A stretch of DNA of 64,000 bases, taken from contig JADCAS010000005.1 in NCBI GenBank assembly GCA_020401865.1, positions 124,001 to 188,000 of the forward strand, written 5' to 3'. The DNA comes from Phenylobacterium sp. (lineage in GTDB: Bacteria > Pseudomonadota > Alphaproteobacteria > Caulobacterales > Caulobacteraceae). Shown here piece after piece: positions 47,525 through 55,700 of the stretch (positions within the stretch are counted from its first letter, which is position 1; each line of letters begins with the position of its first letter). The position numbers and the translations under genes are program-made. Below the pieces are notes generated by a model. It had not been told where the DNA came from, did no database searches, and was given only the letters and a program-made list of their open reading frames with translations.

Positions 47525-48567
47525 TGACCTTCGCTCAGGCTGTACGCGACGCCCTGGAGGTGGCCCTGGAACAGGATCCCGCCGTCATCGTCTATGGCCT
47601 CGGCACGCCCGATCCCAAGGGCGTTTTCGGCACGACACTTGGCCTGCAGGAACAATTCGGCGCAGACCGTGTGTTCGATATGCCGACGGCGGAGAACGCC
47701 ATGACCGGCGTGGGGATCGGCGCCGCCCTGGGGGGACTGCGACCGGTTCTCACCCACCAGAGGCTCGACTTCGCCCTCCTGTCCCTCGATCAGATCATCA
47801 ACAACGCCGCCAAGTGGCGCTTCATGTTCGGCGGCCGGCGCGCCGTTCCCCTGACCATCCGGATGATCCTGGGCCGGGGATGGGGGCAGGGGCCCACCCA
47901 CTCCCAGAATCTACAGGCTCTGTTCGCCCACATTCCGGGCCTGTGCGTCGTCAGCCCCGCCACGCCGGCGGACGCCAAGGGCCTGCTCCTGACCGCCATC
48001 TTCGGGGAGGATCCGGTCATCTTCCTTGAGCACAGGTGGCTGCACGGCGCCAAGGGCGAGACGCCGGCGGGCGACCATCGGATCCCTATCGGCAAGGCTC
48101 ACCTTCTGAGGCAAGGCGGGGACGTGACCGTCGTCGCCAGCTCGATCCTGAGCCTCGAGGCCCTTCAGGCGGTCGACCATGTCGCCGCCCAGGGCGCCGC
48201 CTGCGACCTCATCGACCTCCGCACGATTCGGCCCCTGGACTGGGACGCCATCGAGACCTCTGTGCGCAAGACCGGCCGGCTCCTGGTTCTGGACCCGGGC
48301 CATGAGACCGGCGGCGTGGCCGGCGAGATCATCGCCCGCGTCACGAGCCGCTGCTGGGAGAGCCTGCGCGGACCGCCGCGGCGCCTCGCCATGCCGGATG
48401 CACCGGAATCCACCAGCCCCGCCCTGACTCAGGGCTACCACGTTCGGGCCGAGCACATCGCCGCCGCGATCGGGGACCTGCTGGGCCGCCCCCTGGAGTC
48501 CGCCTCCCTGTCCAGGCGCGACCACCCCCACGACGTGCCCGGCAACGACTTCCAGGGGCCGTTCTGA
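47524..48567 (+). CDS. Thiamine-diphosphate dehydrogenase E1 beta subunit (orphan)
   Basis: 347-residue E1 beta-type subunit (transketolase pyrimidine and C-terminal domains), partner of the alpha subunit upstream. The ThDP-activating Glu57 is in DMPTAENAMTGVGIGAALGG. VLTHQRLDFALLSLDQIINNAAK, RMILGRGWGQGPTHSQ and VVSPATPADAKGLL are typical. A C-terminal tail of about 40 residues after RAEHIAAAIGDLLG ends in NDFQGPF. The start is ATG 47524 in a TGATG junction, or ATG 47500 with a 25-bp overlap. The intact subunit pair suggests an active ThDP enzyme forming or transferring an acyl or hydroxyacyl unit. Confidence 0.85.
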   Translation: MTFAQAVRDALEVALEQDPAVIVYGLGTPDPKGVFGTTLGLQEQFGADRVFDMPTAENAMTGVGIGAALGGLRPVLTHQRLDFALLSLDQIINNAAKWRFMFGGRRAVPLTIRMILGRGWGQGPTHSQNLQALFAHIPGLCVVSPATPADAKGLLLTAIFGEDPVIFLEHRWLHGAKGETPAGDHRIPIGKAHLLRQGGDVTVVASSILSLEALQAVDHVAAQGAACDLIDLRTIRPLDWDAIETSVRKTGRLLVLDPGHETGGVAGEIIARVTSRCWESLRGPPRRLAMPDAPESTSPALTQGYHVRAEHIAAAIGDLLGRPLESASLSRRDHPHDVPGNDFQGPF

Positions 48568-48589
48568 AATCATGGGCGGAACAGGCGAG

Positions 48590-49621
48590 ATGAAGGCTGC
48601 GGTACTCTTCCGGACCGGCGCACCCCTCCGGATCCTCGACGCGGTCGAGGCGCCGCCACCGGGCCGCGGGCAGGTCTTCGTCGCCCTGTCCCACGCCGGA
48701 GTGTGCCACAGCCAGGTGATGGAGGTCCGCGGCGGTCGCGGGCCGGACCCCTACCTTCCCCACCTCCTGGGCCATGAGGGCGTCGGGCGCGTCCTGGCGG
48801 TGGGCGAGGGGGTCACGCGAGTCGTCCCTGGCGACCGGGTGGTTCTGGGCTGGATCAAGGGACAGGGTCTGGACGCCGATCCGATCCGCTACCGCTGGCG
48901 GGACCTCGACCTGAACGCCGGCGCGGTCACCACCTTCAACACCCATGCCCTGGTCGCAGAGAACCGTTGCCAGCCCCTGCAGGACGGAGTGCCCGACGAG
49001 ATTGGCGTGTTGCTAGGCTGCGCGGCGCCCACCGGGGCCGGGATCGTCACCAATGAGCTGAAGCCCGCGCCGGGCGCCAGCGCCGCCGTCTTCGGCCTCG
49101 GCGGCATCGGCCTGACCGCCCTGATGGCCCTGGCGGCCGCTGGCTGTGACCCTATCATCGCCATCGATGTCGCCCCCGCCAAGCTTCAGGCCGCCCTCGA
49201 CTGCGGCGCCACCCATGTGATCGACGCCAGCCGGGAGGATCCCGTCGCTGCGATCCGATCCCTCACGTCGGGACGGGGAGTGGACTGCGCCGTGGAGGCG
49301 GCCGGGCGGGTGCAGACCATCGAGCAGGCCTTCGACAGCACCCGCAAGTTCGGCGGCCAGTGCGTCTTCGCTTCCCACCCCCCGGCCGGTCAGAAGGTCT
49401 CTGTCGACCCGCATGACCTGATCTCAGGCAAGGGGCTCAAAGGCACCTGGGGGGGCGCCTCGGTACCGGACCGGGACGTGCCCCTCTTCGCCCGAATGTA
49501 CCTGGACGGAAAGCTCCCCCTCGAGCGCCTCCTGCGCGACCGATACGAGCTGGACGAGATCAACCAGGCCATCGACTCCCTGGCCGCCGGTTCCGCCTTC
49601 AGGCCGCTGATCCGACTTTGA
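48590..49621 (+). CDS. Zinc-type alcohol dehydrogenase lacking the structural zinc lobe
   Basis: 343-residue medium-chain dehydrogenase related to class III ADH. Catalytic-zinc candidates are Cys39 (HAGVCHS), His62-Glu63 (LLGHEG) and the Cys in LLGCAAPTGAG. The NAD-binding loop is VFGLGGIGLTAL. The four-cysteine structural zinc loop is absent, replaced by GWIKGQGLDADPIRYRW. ATG at 48590 follows AGGCGAG. It is the last gene of the 41-kb operon, after the E1 pair, and probably oxidises or reduces the pathway intermediate made there. Confidence 0.88.
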   Translation: MKAAVLFRTGAPLRILDAVEAPPPGRGQVFVALSHAGVCHSQVMEVRGGRGPDPYLPHLLGHEGVGRVLAVGEGVTRVVPGDRVVLGWIKGQGLDADPIRYRWRDLDLNAGAVTTFNTHALVAENRCQPLQDGVPDEIGVLLGCAAPTGAGIVTNELKPAPGASAAVFGLGGIGLTALMALAAAGCDPIIAIDVAPAKLQAALDCGATHVIDASREDPVAAIRSLTSGRGVDCAVEAAGRVQTIEQAFDSTRKFGGQCVFASHPPAGQKVSVDPHDLISGKGLKGTWGGASVPDRDVPLFARMYLDGKLPLERLLRDRYELDEINQAIDSLAAGSAFRPLIRL

Positions 49622-49654
49622 TCCGCCCCTGGTTCGCCCGCCAACGGCCGACGA

Positions 49655-51064
49655 TCATGCCGTCGCGAGCGTCTCGCTGAAGGCCTTCCAGGGCCCCTCG
49701 ATGGCGAAGGTTCTCCCTGGTGAGTAGGCGTTCACAAACAGGAAGCGTCCGTCAGGCGAGAAGCAGGCCCCGGCCAGTTCGGTGCGTATCCGCAAGCGCG
49801 CGAGGGCGCAGATGCGCCCCTCGGGCGTCACCACCTTGAGATGGTTCGGGCTCAGACTGATGCGGTCCTCGCAGACCACGAGGCCGCCCCATGGGGCGAC
49901 GGTGATGTTATCTGCGTAGTCCAGGACGCGGGTGTCCCTGGACTCCACGAAGAGGTCCAGCCGATCCGCGCCCGCCCCGGGCTGCGAGGTCAGCCGGAAG
50001 ATCTGTCCCAGCCGCCGTTCGCCTCCGGAGGTGCAGGTGAAAAACAGGTCGCAGCCGCCATCCGGCCTCGTTGCCAGGTGGACACCCTCGCCCCGGGCGA
50101 ACAGGACACCCCCCGCCGCGTGGCCCCGCTGGCGCAGGTCGTCCTTGGGGCTCTCGACCTCGTCGAGGTCGATCCATCGCACTGTCCGGATCTCGCCGAC
50201 GGCCATGTCGGCCCGGCGCCAGTTGCGGCTGTCCGTCCCACCGGCCTCGAAGGCGAGGGCTTGCAGCCTTCCGCCTTCGACAAGCCGGCCGGGCGATCTT
50301 GGCAGGAAGCGATAGAGAAGACCGTCATCCCGGTCCTCCGTCAGGTAGACCGTCCCCGACCCCGGATCGACCGCCGCCGCCTCGTGCCGGAAGCGGCCCA
50401 TGGCGACCAGAGGGACCGGCGCGACCGGCCCGGTTACGCTCGCCGGGACCTCGAAGATCCAGCCGTGGCTCGCGCCGGTTTTCGGGGCAGAGACCATTGT
50501 CTCCTCGCAGGTCAGCCAGCTGCCCCAGGGGGTGGCGCCGCCGGCGCAGTTTACTGCGGTCCCGGTCAGGGCCAGGAACTGGCGTTCGCGCCGGCCAGTC
50601 GCCGGATCGACCACAAGGGCGGTCACCCCGCCGGGCAGGACGCGCCCGTCAGGCCGGCGGTCGAAGGCGGGCACGGCCGCGAGCCGGGTCTCCAGCTCCG
50701 GCCGGCCTCCCGATGGGCCAAGCCGGGTCTCGTCAGGATCCAGCTCATGGTTGCGCATGAGGGCCAGCCGACCGTCGGGCAGGGGCAAGCACCCCATTCC
50801 ATCGAAGTGGTCGGGCGTGATGAACCCATCGTCCATGGTCTCGCCCGCCGACGACAGCACCCGGTAGGAGAAGCCCTCGGGCAGGTCCAGCACGCCCAGA
50901 GGATCGCGCTTCAGAGGCCCGTATCCCCGGACCTGGTCGACAATGTCTCCACCCTCGACCGCCTGGGCGGCGCGGGCCCCCAGTCCGGAAAAGGCGAGGG
51001 CGGTGGCCGACAGGACCAGGCCGCGGCGGGAGGGAAGGGCGGAAACGGGGGCTGTGAGCTTCAT
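49655..51064 (-). CDS. PhoX-family (DUF839) exported phosphatase-like protein
   Basis: 469 residues with a twin-arginine-type leader (PSRRGLVLSATALAFSG, cleavage after ARAAQA), so it is likely exported folded. The body is a DUF839/PhoX beta-propeller: DGMGCLPLPDGRLALMRNHE, GGVTALVVDP, NCAGGATPWGSWLTCEET, GRFRHEAAAVDP, YLTEDRDDGLLYRF and the C-terminal GACFSPDGRFLFVN. PhoX enzymes are calcium- and iron-dependent alkaline phosphatases. The NCAGG, CEET, HEA and TEDR segments supply metal ligands. No pho-type neighbours are evident. It is convergent with the operon ending at 49621. Confidence 0.9.
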   Translation of the reverse strand: MKLTAPVSALPSRRGLVLSATALAFSGLGARAAQAVEGGDIVDQVRGYGPLKRDPLGVLDLPEGFSYRVLSSAGETMDDGFITPDHFDGMGCLPLPDGRLALMRNHELDPDETRLGPSGGRPELETRLAAVPAFDRRPDGRVLPGGVTALVVDPATGRRERQFLALTGTAVNCAGGATPWGSWLTCEETMVSAPKTGASHGWIFEVPASVTGPVAPVPLVAMGRFRHEAAAVDPGSGTVYLTEDRDDGLLYRFLPRSPGRLVEGGRLQALAFEAGGTDSRNWRRADMAVGEIRTVRWIDLDEVESPKDDLRQRGHAAGGVLFARGEGVHLATRPDGGCDLFFTCTSGGERRLGQIFRLTSQPGAGADRLDLFVESRDTRVLDYADNITVAPWGGLVVCEDRISLSPNHLKVVTPEGRICALARLRIRTELAGACFSPDGRFLFVNAYSPGRTFAIEGPWKAFSETLATA

Positions 51065-51117
51065 GACGCTTATCTGCCAGAGAACGCAGACGGATTCATG
51101 ACGCCGGCCCCCACTTC

Positions 51118-52644
51118 TCAGGCCGCAGCGTTCGCGCGAGCCAGATCTTCGCGGATTGAACCCCGACCGAGCCAGAAGAGCGCGACGGCGACAAGGCCGA
51201 TAAGGCCGCTCACGATCAGGCCCCAGCGCAGTCCGTCATCACGGGCGAGGCCGCAGGCCGTCGCGAGATCCGGGTTCGCGGCGGCGAGGCCCTGCCCAAC
51301 CTGGCCCGCGGCGATCAGGCGATTGTCAGCGAAGAGCGGAAGACAGGCCGAATTGAAGTCCTTGCCGACAGCGATGAGGTCTGCGAGCCGCCAATTGCTG
51401 AGCCCATCGGCGAGCATGCCGAGCAGGGTGGGGCCGAAGCCAAGCCCGATCATGTTGACAATGAAGAGCATGATGGCGACGGCGGAGGCGCGAAGGTCCG
51501 GTCCGACCACACCCTGGATCGAGGCATAGACCGGCCCGTACCAGAGCGAGTTGAGGAGAATCGGCACGATCAGAAGGGCCAGCGACCAAAGCGTCGGGTC
51601 GGCGAGGCCGCCCGAAAGTCCCGGCGGGCCGCTCGGCAGCATCATCGCGGCGAAGAACAGAGGGGTCGACGCGATCATGGCGATGGCGGGCACGCTGAAG
51701 TAGGCCCGGGTGTCCTTCTTGGCCGCGGCATCGGCGATCTGCCCCCCGGCATAGGTCCCGATCGCGCCGCCGATGCCGATCACGACGGCGAGGGCAAGGC
51801 CGATCTGGGCGAGCGGCGTGGTGTGGACCTCGCCATAGAAAATCCCGAGGAAAGCCATCTGGCCGTATCCAATGAAGGCGAGCACGGCGGCGCCGAAGCT
51901 GGCGTACCAATAGGAGCGGATGGACCCGAGCGCCTTCAGGGACTGGCCGAAGCTCAGGGTCGGCGCATCGGCCTTCGGCGCCGCTACGAGGCCTAACCTG
52001 CGAGGCTCCTTGATGGTGAACCAGGCCACGGCCGCCAGCAGTATTCCGGGCAGGCCGACCAGCAGGAAGGCCCAGCGCCAGTCGAGGGCCTGGGCGATCC
52101 AGCCGCCGAAGGCGAAGGCGAAGAAGGTGCCGATGGGCACGCCCATGGAGTAGAAGGCCAGGGCGGAGGCGCGCTTCTCGGGCGGCGCCGTATCCGAGAT
52201 CAGGGAGTGGGCGGGCGGGGTGCATCCCGCCTCGCCGATCCCGACGCCGATCCGCGCCAGGAGAAGCTGGACATAATTCTGAGCGAGGCCGCACAGGGCG
52301 GTGAAGAGCGACCACAGGACGAGCGCTCCGGCGATGATGCCGACGCGATTGGAGGAGAAACGGTCCGCGTAGCGCGCGATCGGGATGCCGAGAACCGTAT
52401 AGACAAAGGCGAAGGCGAGGCCCGTCAGCAGGCCCATCTGCGTATTGGAGAGATTGAACTCCGCCTTGATGGGGCCGGCCAGAATGTTGACGATCTGGCG
52501 ATCAAGGAAGTTCAGCGTGTAGATGATGAGCAGAAGCCAGAGGGCGTAACGCACCTGGCCTGGAGTGAGCGGCTGTCCGGGCGTACCGGGGGCCGGGCGA
52601 GCGGACGTGGCTTGGGTCGGATCGGTCGACAATGCAGGCTCCAT
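51118..52644 (-). CDS. MFS transporter, spinster-like
   Basis: 508-residue major facilitator with 12 likely membrane segments. The N-terminal part YTLNFLDRQIVNILAGPIK and the loop RYADRFSSNRVGII are typical of spinster/sphingosine-1-phosphate transporter-like MFS proteins common in Caulobacterales and sphingomonads. GIGEAGCTPPAHSLISD is the conserved segment of helices 4-5. A periplasmic loop near residues 420-465 contains two Cys (NSACLPLF and ATACGLA). Substrate is unknown; it is often found beside catabolic genes. It could be co-transcribed with the PhoX gene 53 bp downstream. Confidence 0.92.
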   Translation of the reverse strand: MEPALSTDPTQATSARPAPGTPGQPLTPGQVRYALWLLLIIYTLNFLDRQIVNILAGPIKAEFNLSNTQMGLLTGLAFAFVYTVLGIPIARYADRFSSNRVGIIAGALVLWSLFTALCGLAQNYVQLLLARIGVGIGEAGCTPPAHSLISDTAPPEKRASALAFYSMGVPIGTFFAFAFGGWIAQALDWRWAFLLVGLPGILLAAVAWFTIKEPRRLGLVAAPKADAPTLSFGQSLKALGSIRSYWYASFGAAVLAFIGYGQMAFLGIFYGEVHTTPLAQIGLALAVVIGIGGAIGTYAGGQIADAAAKKDTRAYFSVPAIAMIASTPLFFAAMMLPSGPPGLSGGLADPTLWSLALLIVPILLNSLWYGPVYASIQGVVGPDLRASAVAIMLFIVNMIGLGFGPTLLGMLADGLSNWRLADLIAVGKDFNSACLPLFADNRLIAAGQVGQGLAAANPDLATACGLARDDGLRWGLIVSGLIGLVAVALFWLGRGSIREDLARANAAA

Positions 52645-52923
52645 TCAAGGGGTCTACACCCGGCCCCGCGGCGCGCTGGCCGCGAACGGGGGCCGCAGTC
52701 CCGGGTCTCCGGGATGTCAGGCATGCGGCGGGCGCATCATGACAGGGAATCGGACGAGCCCAAGCGCCATTTGACGTTGTTTCCAACGGCTCTAACCGGA
52801 ATTGGCGCCCGAAGGCGGTTTCCGGTCCAAAATCCTCGGTCAGGAGCGTTGCGCGACTGATGCAGCTGGCGCGAACACGGGCTGGGAGACTGGCGCAGGC
52901 AGTCGGACAGATCAGAAAACGTC

Positions 52924-53535
52924 TCAGTGTGATCCGCTATCCGCCAGCATTTCCTCGATCTGACCCAGGCGTTCCTTCCCGAAGAACATCTCGTCGCCGA
53001 CGTAGAAGGTGGGAATGCCGAAGGTCCCGCGCTCAACCGCGCGCTCGGTATTGTCGATCAGGGCCTGCTTGATCGCCGGATCCTGGGTCCGCGCAGCCAG
53101 GGCCTCGGCGTCAAAGCCCGCGTCGGTCAGCACGGCTGCGACCGCCCCGGCGTCGGCGACATCCAGTTCCTGTTCCCAGATGGCGGGATTCAGCGCCTCG
53201 ATGAACCGGATCCGGTCATCGCCCTCCAGAGACACCAGCATCCGGAGCAGGTTTACGGGGTTGAAGGGGAACTTCGGGTTCATCCGGAACCGCGTGAGGC
53301 CGTGCTTCTTGATGAAGCGCTGCATCTCCAGCGAGGCATAGGCGTTCTTGCCCTTGACCTCGGCGTCCCGGATGAAGGGCGGGGCGTTTCCCGTCAGCTT
53401 ATGCATCCCGCCCAGGAAGACCGGCGTGATCTTGAGGCTTGCCCCCTGTCGCTCGGCGAGTTCGCGCAGGGGCCCCCAGACGAGGTAGGCGTTCGGGCTG
53501 ACGAAATCAAAGATCAGTTCAAGGGTCTTGCTCAC
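52924..53535 (-). CDS. 2-hydroxychromene-2-carboxylate isomerase / GST-kappa family (DsbA fold)
   Basis: 203-residue thioredoxin-fold protein of the HCCA isomerase/GST kappa group. FDFVSPNAYLVW carries Ser13 at the glutathione-activating position. PFIRDAEVKGKNAY, KHGLTRFRMNPKFPFNPV and the C-terminal GTFGIPTFYVGDEMFFGKERL are characteristic. It is a glutathione-dependent isomerase or transferase acting on aromatic-degradation intermediates or xenobiotics. GTG at 53535 has AGGAG upstream. It lies 59 bp after the SDR gene on the same strand. The 279-bp space upstream of the MFS gene shows no gene. Confidence 0.9.
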   Translation of the reverse strand: MSKTLELIFDFVSPNAYLVWGPLRELAERQGASLKITPVFLGGMHKLTGNAPPFIRDAEVKGKNAYASLEMQRFIKKHGLTRFRMNPKFPFNPVNLLRMLVSLEGDDRIRFIEALNPAIWEQELDVADAGAVAAVLTDAGFDAEALAARTQDPAIKQALIDNTERAVERGTFGIPTFYVGDEMFFGKERLGQIEEMLADSGSH

Positions 53536-53594
53536 GTCACTCTCCTGTTGGCGTGCATTGGGCGTCGATCAACGTCGGCCTGCGGTCGGACCCC

Positions 53595-54383
53595 CTACTT
53601 CAGGTCGGGGCTGCCGGCATGGTTCCACCAGGCCAGGTCCGAAAAGGCCCGCAGGTCCAGTTCGAAGGTCCAGGCTGAACGATGCTGGTGCGCCAGATGG
53701 AAATAGGTGTTGGCCACTTCGGCGGGCAGGATCAGTCCATCGTGCTCCAGGCCCTTGGTTTCCCTCAGCGCCTGAAAGCGCTCCGGACCGAGCAGCTTGC
53801 CCAGCGTGTCCGGCGCATCCACGGCGCCGTCGACGACGATGTGGGCCACGTGGATACCCCTGCTGGCGTATTGCGCATTGAGCGACTGGCACAGCATGCG
53901 CCGTCCGCCGATGGCCGCAGCATGGGAATGCTGGCCGGCGTTGCCGCGCATCGCCGAGGTGGCCGAGGTCACCAGCAGCACCCCCGAACCGCGCTCTTCC
54001 ATGTAGGGGAACAGCACCTTCGCCAGGCGGAAGAGGCCGAGTGTGGCCATTCGCCAGCCCATCTCGAAGGCCTTGAGCGAGGTGCTCGCCAGGCCCCGGT
54101 CGCCGATCTGGGCGCCCAGATTGAACACCGCCACCGTGATCGGGCCGACCTGGGTCTCGATGTCGGTCACCAGTTGCTCGATGCTGCCCTCGTCCACCGC
54201 ATTGATCATGTACCCGGTGGCGGAACCGCCCTCCGCCTTGATGTCCGCCACCAGCCTGTCCAACCCGGCCTTGTCGCTGCGGCGCGCCAGGCAGGCGTGG
54301 TAGCCCTCCCGCGCAAAGCGCTTGGCGACGTTGCCGCCGATGCCGGCGCCAGCGCCAAGGATGAGACAGACGGGCTTGGTCAT
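53595..54383 (-). CDS. SDR-fold protein without the Tyr-Lys catalytic pair
   Basis: 262-residue Rossmann-fold SDR. LILGAGAGIGGNVAKRF (GxGxGIG at 10-16) binds the nucleotide, and HIVVDGAVDAPD in the C-terminal part places it in an SDR subgroup common in alphaproteobacteria. The active-site helix reads GQHSHAAAIGGRRMLCQSL, lacking the YxxxK pair, and NNAG is replaced by FNLGA. The ATG at 54383 is chosen for the family N-terminus. The function may be non-enzymatic, or catalysis may use other residues. It is probably in a unit with the GST-kappa gene downstream. Confidence 0.82.
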   Translation of the reverse strand: MTKPVCLILGAGAGIGGNVAKRFAREGYHACLARRSDKAGLDRLVADIKAEGGSATGYMINAVDEGSIEQLVTDIETQVGPITVAVFNLGAQIGDRGLASTSLKAFEMGWRMATLGLFRLAKVLFPYMEERGSGVLLVTSATSAMRGNAGQHSHAAAIGGRRMLCQSLNAQYASRGIHVAHIVVDGAVDAPDTLGKLLGPERFQALRETKGLEHDGLILPAEVANTYFHLAHQHRSAWTFELDLRAFSDLAWWNHAGSPDLK

Positions 54384-54509
54384 GATCGGGTCCTTCAGCG
54401 GGAGGGGCCGGCGGCGCCAGGGTCGCTGACGACCTCGGGCGAGGCGAGTGTTGTTTGGAATTGAGCCCGCCACAAGCCGAGCCTCGCCCGCACCGCAGCC
54501 GCCCTGTGC

Positions 54510-55196
54510 TCAAGCTCCCTGAGCATCCCCGCCCAGGGGCGCCCCCAGGAGCCGGCGCAGCATTTCGATGTGAACAATCACAGCGAGCGGAAGCTGGAAC
54601 AGGGAGATCAGGACGAAGGGTGATTGCCCGATGGCGGACGGGGCTGGGGAAAGCGCCAGGAGACCGAAGATGGACGCCGCCACCAGCAGGATCGCGATCA
54701 TGAGGTCGGTCAGGCCAATCAGGTTCCAGGCGATGGCCGTCCTGTGGCCAAGGCCCCGCCGAAGGAGGTAGGCCACACCCAGGGCGGAGACCGCGATGAA
54801 GACATCCAGGATCCCGGCCGAGAGCGCCAGGACCGCGGGCATGAGTCCGTCCTGCAGTGCGAAAAAGAACGCGACGCCGCCGATGCGGTAGATCTGAAGA
54901 CCGGCGAGACCCCACAGGGGCGCGGTGGAAAGCGCCGCCCTTGCCTCCGGGGCCAGCACCGGCAGCGCCGCGTACCCGATGATCGGGAGAGACATCAGGG
55001 CGCCGAACATCACGAACCGGAGAAAATCGCCGGCCACCCAGGTTCCAGCCACAGGAAAGACGCCCGTTTGATCGATCACGACGGCGAGCACAAACCAGAG
55101 CGGGAAGATGACGGCCAGAAAACGGCTGCGTCGGCGGAAAAAGAGGGTGCAACCCGCGACGATTGCAGCGGCAAGACCGTAGACAGTGAAGATCAT
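54510..55196 (-). CDS. Conserved integral membrane protein, unknown function
   Basis: 228 residues with about seven hydrophobic segments (for example VYGLAAAIVAGCTLFF, LAVIFPLWFVLAVVI, FVMFGALMSLPIIGYAAL, LAGILDVFIAVSALG, DLMIAILLVAASIFGLLAL). Arg/Lys-rich ends (FFRRRSR, LLRRGLGHR) suggest topology. No family is recognised with certainty. ATG at 55196 overlaps the HxlR regulator stop as ATGA, so the two are coupled and the regulator probably controls it. Possible roles are small-molecule sensing or transport; there is no direct evidence. Confidence 0.75.
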   Translation of the reverse strand: MIFTVYGLAAAIVAGCTLFFRRRSRFLAVIFPLWFVLAVVIDQTGVFPVAGTWVAGDFLRFVMFGALMSLPIIGYAALPVLAPEARAALSTAPLWGLAGLQIYRIGGVAFFFALQDGLMPAVLALSAGILDVFIAVSALGVAYLLRRGLGHRTAIAWNLIGLTDLMIAILLVAASIFGLLALSPAPSAIGQSPFVLISLFQLPLAVIVHIEMLRRLLGAPLGGDAQGA

Positions 55197-55624
55197 GCGG
55201 GCAGCCCTTCCCGAATCTGGCGGATGTCGGAGACCAGCCGGGCTGCGGTTCCGAGAGGGTCGGCCCGATAGGCTTCCAGGACCCCTGCGGGGATCTCCGC
55301 TGCGGGCTCATGTCGCGCGCTCCACGCCATGGCGGCGAACAGCAGAGGGATCAGGTCAAGGGTCCGATCCGTCGGAAGAAAGAGGCTCGACCGCCGGTCC
55401 CGGGGGTCCGGGCGCCGCTCCAGAAAGCCATCGCGCACCAGCCGCGACAGCCGTTCCGCCAGGATGTTGGTTGCTATGCCTTCGTCAGACCTCTGAAACT
55501 CCGAGTATCGAAAACGGCGCCGCAGGACGACGTCCCGGAGGATCAGCAGGCTCCAAGGGTCGCCGATGGATTCGACCAGCGCATTGATCGGACAGGTGGA
55601 GCGCAAGGGGGTCTTGCCAGGCAT
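55193..55624 (-). CDS. HxlR-family winged-helix transcriptional regulator
   Basis: 143-residue HxlR-type regulator. CPINALVESIGDPWSLLILRDVV is the family N-terminus with its redox-sensitive Cys position, followed by FRYSEFQRSDEGIATNILAERLSRL (helix-turn-helix) and DGFLERRPDP (wing). The C-terminal 50 residues extend past the usual domain. ATG at 55624. The regulator is first in a two-gene unit with the membrane protein, a common autoregulated arrangement. HxlR regulators often sense electrophiles or aldehydes; the signal here is unknown. Confidence 0.9.
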   Translation of the reverse strand: MPGKTPLRSTCPINALVESIGDPWSLLILRDVVLRRRFRYSEFQRSDEGIATNILAERLSRLVRDGFLERRPDPRDRRSSLFLPTDRTLDLIPLLFAAMAWSARHEPAAEIPAGVLEAYRADPLGTAARLVSDIRQIREGLPA

Positions 55625-55700
55625 GGCGCGAGGCTATTCACTTGCGTTTTGCAAGTCAACTAGCGGCCAGCAGCGTCGACACGGAGGTACGCAACGACCG

